Origin: Enterobacter dykesii
GTDB lineage: Bacteria; Pseudomonadota; Gammaproteobacteria; Enterobacterales; Enterobacteriaceae
Length of the DNA: 64,000 nt
Assembly: GCF_008364625.2 (NCBI RefSeq)
Contig: NZ_CP126604.1
Span: 4,490,877 to 4,554,876, forward strand
Direction of reading: 5' to 3'
Position numbers and translations under genes: made by a program. The notes below the pieces were generated by a model, which was not told where the DNA came from, did no database searches, and worked only from the letters and a program-made list of their open reading frames with translations. Every line of letters begins with the position of its first letter. Positions within the stretch are counted from its first letter, which is position 1. Shown here piece by piece: positions 59,584 to 64,000 of the stretch.

Positions 59584-60948
59584 TTACTTACCGATACAGA
59601 AGCTCGAGAAGATCCGTCCCAGCAGATCGTCCGACGTAAACTCCCCGGTGATTTCGCTCAGATTCTGCTGCGCCAGACGCAGCTCTTCCGCCAGCAGTTC
59701 ACCCGCCCACGCGCCGATCAGCTGCGCTTTACCCTGAACAAGGTGGTTTGCCGCCTCTTCCAGCGCCTGCAGGTGACGACGACGCGCCAGGAAGCCGCCT
59801 TCCATGCTGGTATCAAAGCCCATGCTCTGCTTGAGATGGTTACGCAGGTCGTCAACGCCTTCACCAGTACGCGCCGACAGGCGAATCAGTGAGTGACCAT
59901 TCACATCACTGATGCCCAGCGTTTCGCCGGTGACGTCCGCTTTGTTACGCACCACGGTGATGGGCAGTTTCGCCGGCAGACGGGCGATAAAGTCTGGCCA
60001 GATGTCCGCCGGGTCAACGGCGTCGGTCGTGGTGCCGTCCACCATAAACAGCACGCGGTCGGCCTGCTCGATCTCCTGCCAGGCGCGTTCGATACCGATG
60101 CGTTCCACTTCATCGCTGGCATCGCGCAGGCCGGCGGTATCAATGATATGCAGCGGCATCCCGTCGATGTGGATATGCTCGCGCAGCACGTCGCGGGTGG
60201 TGCCGGCAATGTCGGTCACGATTGCTGCTTCACGGCCCGCCAGGGCGTTCAGCAGGCTCGATTTCCCGGCGTTAGGACGTCCGGCAATCACCACCTTCAT
60301 CCCTTCCCGCAGCAGGCTGCCCTGGCGCGCTTCGGCGCGCACGGCGTCGAGATCGTTCATTACCTGGTTGAGCTGCGCTTCGATTTTACCGTCAGAGAGG
60401 AAGTCGATCTCCTCATCCGGGAAGTCGATAGCCGCTTCCACGTAGATCCTGAGGTGAGTAAGTGCTTCCACAAGGTGATTTACGCGGGCGGAGAATGCCC
60501 CCTGCAGCGAGTTCAGGGCGGAGCGGGCCGCCTGTTCAGAACTGGCGTCGATCAGGTCTGCAATCGCTTCTGCCTGCGCCAGGTCGAGCTTGTCGTTGAG
60601 GAAGGCACGCTCGGAGAACTCGCCCGGCTTCGCAATGCGCAGGCCAGGCAGGGTCAGGATACGTTTTAACAGCAGGTCGAGGATAACCGGGCCGCCGTGG
60701 CCCTGCAGCTCCAGCACGTCTTCGCCGGTGAAAGAGTTCGGGCCGGGGAACCACAGCGCAATGCCCTGGTCCAGCGGCGCGCCGTCGGTATCTTTAAACG
60801 GCAGGTAATCAGCGTAGCGCGGCTTTGGCAGTTTACCCAGCACCGCTTCGGCCACCTCGCGCGCCTTCAGGCCGGAGATGCGCAGAATGCCTACACCACC
60901 GCGTCCCGGTGGGGTTGCCTGGGCGACGATAGTGTCGTTATGGCTCAT
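59584..60948 (-). CDS. mnmE: tRNA modification GTPase MnmE (TrmE)
   Basis: MnmE is the folate-binding GTPase partner of MnmG in modifying wobble uridine 34. The 454 residues have an N-terminal tetrahydrofolate-binding domain, a helical domain, and an inserted G domain with [14 protein letters not shown], the K+-responsive [15 protein letters not shown] and NKAD; the C-terminus ends with the catalytic cysteine motif CIGK. Length equals E. coli. Confidence 0.98.
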   Translation of the reverse strand: MSHNDTIVAQATPPGRGGVGILRISGLKAREVAEAVLGKLPKPRYADYLPFKDTDGAPLDQGIALWFPGPNSFTGEDVLELQGHGGPVILDLLLKRILTLPGLRIAKPGEFSERAFLNDKLDLAQAEAIADLIDASSEQAARSALNSLQGAFSARVNHLVEALTHLRIYVEAAIDFPDEEIDFLSDGKIEAQLNQVMNDLDAVRAEARQGSLLREGMKVVIAGRPNAGKSSLLNALAGREAAIVTDIAGTTRDVLREHIHIDGMPLHIIDTAGLRDASDEVERIGIERAWQEIEQADRVLFMVDGTTTDAVDPADIWPDFIARLPAKLPITVVRNKADVTGETLGISDVNGHSLIRLSARTGEGVDDLRNHLKQSMGFDTSMEGGFLARRRHLQALEEAANHLVQGKAQLIGAWAGELLAEELRLAQQNLSEITGEFTSDDLLGRIFSSFCIGK

Positions 60949-60971
60949 GGTTGGTCTCGTTCAATACAAAT

Positions 60972-60994
60972 AAAAAAGGCGGTCAATCGACCGC
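60972..60994 (-). terminator. Terminator after yidC
   Basis: On the minus strand GGCGGTC-GATT-GACCGCC is followed by six T bases, 26 bases past the yidC stop and before mnmE, so mnmE needs read-through or its own promoter. Confidence 0.88.
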
Positions 60995-61020
60995 CCTTAT
61001 TTTAGCGTTAACTTACCGAA

Positions 61021-62664
61021 TCAGGACTTTTTCTTTTCGCGGCTATGCAGGCCACGTTTTTCCAGACCACGGTAAATCAGCTGCTGCTGGATGATGGTCA
61101 CCAGGTTGCTGACGATATAGTACAGCACCAGACCTGACGGGAACCACAGGAAGAACACGGTGAAGATGACCGGCATAAAGGTCATGATCTTCTGCTGCAT
61201 CGGGTCGGTCACGGTGGTCGGCGACATCTTCTGGATGAAGAACATCGTCACGCCCATCAGGATCGGCAGGATGTAGTACGGGTCCTGTGCGGACAGGTCA
61301 TGGATCCACAGTGCGAACGGCGCGTGGCGCAGCTCAACGGAACCCATCAGCATGTAGTACAGCGCAAGGAAGATTGGCATCTGAATCAGCAGCGGGAAGC
61401 AGCCACCCAGTGGGTTCACTTTCTCTGCTTTATACAGGGCCATCATTTCCTGGCTCTGACGCTGTTTGTCATCGCCCAGACGCTCACGCATTGCCTGAAT
61501 CTTAGGCTGCAGCATGCGCATCTTCGCCATGGAGGTGTACTGCGCTTTGGTCAGCGGGTACATGATGCCACGAACGATGAAGGTGATAACGATGATGGAG
61601 AAGCCCCAGTTACCCAGGAAGCTGTGGATGAACTTCAGCAGCTTAAACAGCGGCTGAGAGATGAACCACAACCAGCCGTAATCCACGGTCAGATCCAGGT
61701 GCGGCGCAACAGCGGCCATTTTGTCCTGAATTTCCGGGCCGACCCACAGGGTGCTTGCCATCTTACCGGTTTGACCCGGCTGAACCAGAACCGGCTGAGA
61801 CTTGTAGCCGATGGCGGCAATACCGTTGCCCAGGTTCGCGGTGTAGAAGTTATTCGTACCGTCGTTATTCGGGATCCACGCGGTCGCGAAATACTGCTGC
61901 AGCATGGCCACCCAACCGCCTTTGGAACTAACGTTCAGGTTTTCGTTATCCGCAATGGTGTCGAATTTGTATTTCTCATACTTCGCGTCTGGCGTGGAGT
62001 ACGCCGCGCCACGGAAGGTATGCAGCGCAAAGTTGCTGCTTCCGGTGTCACGGTGAGACGGCAGATTGATGGACTGCTTCAGCTGGCCAAAGGTCGACAG
62101 CTCCAGCGGTTTCGCACTGGCGTTCTGTACGCTGTAGCCCACGTTCACCGCATACTCACCGCGTTTCAGGGTGAAGGTTTTGGTGAAGGTGTTGCCTGCG
62201 GCGTCGGTATACGTCATCGGGATCGCGAGTTCGTTCTGACCATCAGCCAGCACAAAGGTGTCGCTCTCGACGTTATACAGTGGACGCGCACCGTTAGCCG
62301 GATTATCCGGGCCATCACGACCGGTCAGGCCGCTCTGCGCCTGGTAGATAAACTCAGGCGTGGTTTCCAGTAACTGGAACGGTTCGTTAGACTTCAGCTC
62401 TTTCGGGTAGGTCAACAGCAGCGCCTGCTCAACATCACCACCACGGGTGTTGATTGTCAGCTCAAGCACATCGGTCTTAACCGTAATCTGTTTCCCCTGG
62501 CCACTGGCCGGTACGCCCTGGTCGGCGGCGCTACCCGCTGCGGTGGTCGTAGTCTGCGTGGTCTGCTGCTGGGGTTGAGGATTTTTATCCTGCTCCCATG
62601 CCTGCCAGATCATGAAAGACACGAACAACAAAGCGATGATAAGAAGATTGCGTTGCGAATCCAT
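61021..62664 (-). CDS. yidC: Membrane protein insertase YidC
   Basis: YidC inserts membrane proteins such as F1Fo subunit c, alone or with SecYEG. The 547 residues have an N-terminal helix ([15 protein letters not shown]), a large periplasmic domain with a Q/T-rich linker ([17 protein letters not shown]) and five C-terminal helices with the groove Arg in [15 protein letters not shown]. The C-terminal tail is basic. It starts two bases after yidD. Confidence 0.98.
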   Translation of the reverse strand: MDSQRNLLIIALLFVSFMIWQAWEQDKNPQPQQQTTQTTTTAAGSAADQGVPASGQGKQITVKTDVLELTINTRGGDVEQALLLTYPKELKSNEPFQLLETTPEFIYQAQSGLTGRDGPDNPANGARPLYNVESDTFVLADGQNELAIPMTYTDAAGNTFTKTFTLKRGEYAVNVGYSVQNASAKPLELSTFGQLKQSINLPSHRDTGSSNFALHTFRGAAYSTPDAKYEKYKFDTIADNENLNVSSKGGWVAMLQQYFATAWIPNNDGTNNFYTANLGNGIAAIGYKSQPVLVQPGQTGKMASTLWVGPEIQDKMAAVAPHLDLTVDYGWLWFISQPLFKLLKFIHSFLGNWGFSIIVITFIVRGIMYPLTKAQYTSMAKMRMLQPKIQAMRERLGDDKQRQSQEMMALYKAEKVNPLGGCFPLLIQMPIFLALYYMLMGSVELRHAPFALWIHDLSAQDPYYILPILMGVTMFFIQKMSPTTVTDPMQQKIMTFMPVIFTVFFLWFPSGLVLYYIVSNLVTIIQQQLIYRGLEKRGLHSREKKKS

Positions 62665-62666
62665 CG

Positions 62667-62924
62667 TTAGTGTTCTCTGGTATCAAAGGGTCCTGGGGGG
62701 ACGGGGTCGTCTCCACCTGGGTGTAAAGGGTGGCATTTTAATACGCGTTTCACCGTCAACCAACTGCCTTTTATCACTCCAAACCTGCGCAATGCCTCAA
62801 TTCCGTAGCTTGAGCATGTTGGTGTGAAACGGCAGTGCGGCCCGAGTAGCGGACTAATCAGGCGTTGATAGACCCGAATGAGGGCTATCAGGACCCGTGA
62901 GCCAGGCGACAGTGGCGGCGCCAT
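62667..62924 (-). CDS. yidD: Membrane protein insertion efficiency factor YidD
   Basis: YidD is a small, inner-surface membrane-associated protein that aids YidC-dependent insertion. The 85 residues have an amphipathic N-terminal helix and the family core [16 protein letters not shown] with its conserved cysteines. Its start overlaps the end of rnpA by 37 bases and it stops two bases before yidC, so the three genes are tightly packed. Confidence 0.96.
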
Positions 62925-63247
62925 AATTTTTCCAACGCTTCCGAGAGAGCACGGTTATCGAGGTCGGCAACCCCTTTCTTCGCCACCACCACGAAATCCA
63001 TTGAAGGCAGTTCGTGCTGACGTAAACGGAAGCTTTCACGCGTCAGACGTTTAATCCGATTGCGTTCATGCGCACGCTTAACATTTTTCTTGGCGACTGT
63101 GAGACCGATGCGGGGATGCCCCAGCGAATTTTGGCGGCCGAGGATGGTGATTTGCGGCGTGCCAGCCCGTAGTGGCTGCTGGAAGACGAAAGTGAAATGA
63201 GCGGGAGTTAACAAACGTAACTCCCTGGGAAATGCTAGCTTAACCAC
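62888..63247 (-). CDS. rnpA: RNase P protein component
   Basis: RnpA is the basic cofactor of the catalytic RNA M1 that makes tRNA 5' ends. The 119 residues contain the RNR signature region ([15 protein letters not shown]) and a central FTFVF substrate cleft. It begins with GTG 63247, 16 bases after rpmH, as in E. coli, which helps keep it far below L34 in amount. It overlaps yidD. Confidence 0.98.
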
Positions 63248-63263
63248 TCAGGGGTTAGCTTTA

Positions 63264-63416
<153 letters not shown>

Positions 63417-63505
63417 CTAAACTTGAATAAATTCACTGACTTTTGCGTATACCCGAACGAGTTTCGAACGACTAACGCCTCAGCGTGGGTGATTAAAGAG
63501 GCCGG

Positions 63506-63534
63506 ATTGTAATAATTGTACACTCCGGAGTCAA
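63506..63534 (-). promoter_or_regulatory. rpmH promoter
   Basis: On the minus strand TTGACT (63534-63529), a 17-base spacer and TACAAT (63511-63506) give a near-consensus sigma-70 promoter about 100 bases upstream of rpmH. Confidence 0.88.
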
Positions 63535-63791
63535 TTCTCTTTCCTTATTTCCCGCGTATTTCCGCACGTTTTCGCGTGGAAAATGAGCAACGGGCGACGC
63601 AGGAAGATGAGCATCACGCGCCGGGTCGAGGATTATACGGCCTCGCCAACAAAGCGCAAGGATCGTCCCGGATCTTCGTTAGATCATTTAAGCAATAAAT
63701 TGTCTGTGCTCATTAATTTTTCCAATATGCGGACTAAATCGTGGGGCACTGGCGCCAGGATCGTTTACACTTATCCGGTTCCGGATCTTCC

Positions 63792-64000
63792 TGTGGATAA
63801 ATCGGGAAGAATCTGTGAGAAACAGAAGATCTCTGGCTCAGTTTAGGCTATGATCCGCGGTCCCGATCGGGATCCAGCGATCCTGGCCGGGTATAACCGC
63901 AGATAGCGGTTCGCACATCACCCTCATTGGGTCATGTCGATGTGCGCCAACAATCATGAATATTCAATAGTTTTCTTTTATTGTTCGAGTGGAGTCCGCC
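63792..64000 (+). promoter_or_regulatory. dnaA regulatory region and leader
   Basis: A consensus DnaA box TGTGGATAA (63792-63800) is followed by a p2-type -10 TATGAT (63849-63854), several GATC sites, and a leader ending in CGAGTGGAGTCCGCC, the ribosome site directly before the GTG of E. coli dnaA. The window ends one base before that start. The arrangement fits DnaA autorepression and SeqA/Dam control. The rest of the 596-base rpmH-dnaA gap shows no gene. Confidence 0.85.

Noticed and set aside
61300..62373. A 357-codon plus-strand frame within yidC.
   Set aside because: Shadow of the yidC coding frame, His/Gln/Arg-rich, without a domain or ribosome site.
63516..63846. Plus-strand frames of 60 and 87 codons between rpmH and dnaA.
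   Set aside because: They cover promoter and DnaA-box DNA conserved as regulatory sequence; the products show no family features.

Overview
The window is a contiguous stretch of enterobacterial chromosome around the replication origin. Nearly every gene matches the E. coli K-12 oriC neighbourhood in sequence, length and order. Three features suggest an Enterobacter-like genus (Enterobacter, Lelliottia or a relative) rather than Escherichia: tnaCAB is absent between mnmE and mdtL, yihF is absent between dsbA and yihG, and bgl/cbr genes are absent between yieH and phoU. The species cannot be fixed from reading alone. I saw no insertion sequence, prophage, CRISPR array, defence island or degraded gene cluster.

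Layout. 1-5000: nitrogen two-component system glnL-glnG, the tiny gene yshB, then yihI and hemN on the minus strand with an unexplained 60-codon frame filling the gap between them. 5000-9400: csrC RNA, engB, Spot 42 RNA (with its 15-residue spfP frame) and polA. 9700-13820: yihG, dsbA, srkA, yihD, and mobA-mobB for molybdenum cofactor. 13915-19194: one complete rRNA operon on the minus strand (16S, tRNA-Glu, 23S, 5S) with P1/P2 promoters and a terminator. 19344-27410: yieP-hsrA and the ribose regulon rbsDACBKR with two RbsR operators. 27497-34672: kup, ravA-viaA, asnA/asnC, mioC. 34674-34956: oriC, with DnaA boxes R1, R5M, R3, R2 and R4, three AT-rich 13-mers and 13 GATC sites. 35047-45221: mnmG, rsmG and the full ATP synthase operon atpIBEFHAGDC. 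45306-48744: glmU-glmS and an unoccupied attTn7. 48959-53609: Pho-box-controlled pstSCAB-phoU. 53654-59472: yieH, adeP, chrR, yieE, yidZ, mdtL. 59584-63404: mnmE, yidC, yidD, rnpA, rpmH. The window stops one base before the expected GTG start of dnaA.

The genes are mostly housekeeping: replication start (oriC, dnaA promoter, polA), translation (rRNA, tRNA modification by MnmE/MnmG, 16S methylation by RsmG, L34, RNase P protein), energy and membrane biogenesis (F1Fo, YidC, YidD), cell-wall precursor supply (GlmU, GlmS), and nutrient sensing (NtrB/NtrC, Pst/PhoU, Rbs, Kup).

The most notable structural observation is the rRNA operon. Its upstream flank (yieP) and spacer tRNA-Glu are those of E. 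coli rrnC, while its downstream flank (mobB) is that of rrnA. The roughly 95 kb that separates rrnC from rrnA in E. coli is therefore not here, which suggests recombination between rRNA operons or an assembly join across the repeat. Other points worth a look are the yihI-hemN gap frame, long perfect hairpins between atpA and atpG, after rsmG and after mnmE, and a dispersed C-rich palindromic repeat found twice. I found no convincing new biological system; this is a conserved core region and I report it as such.
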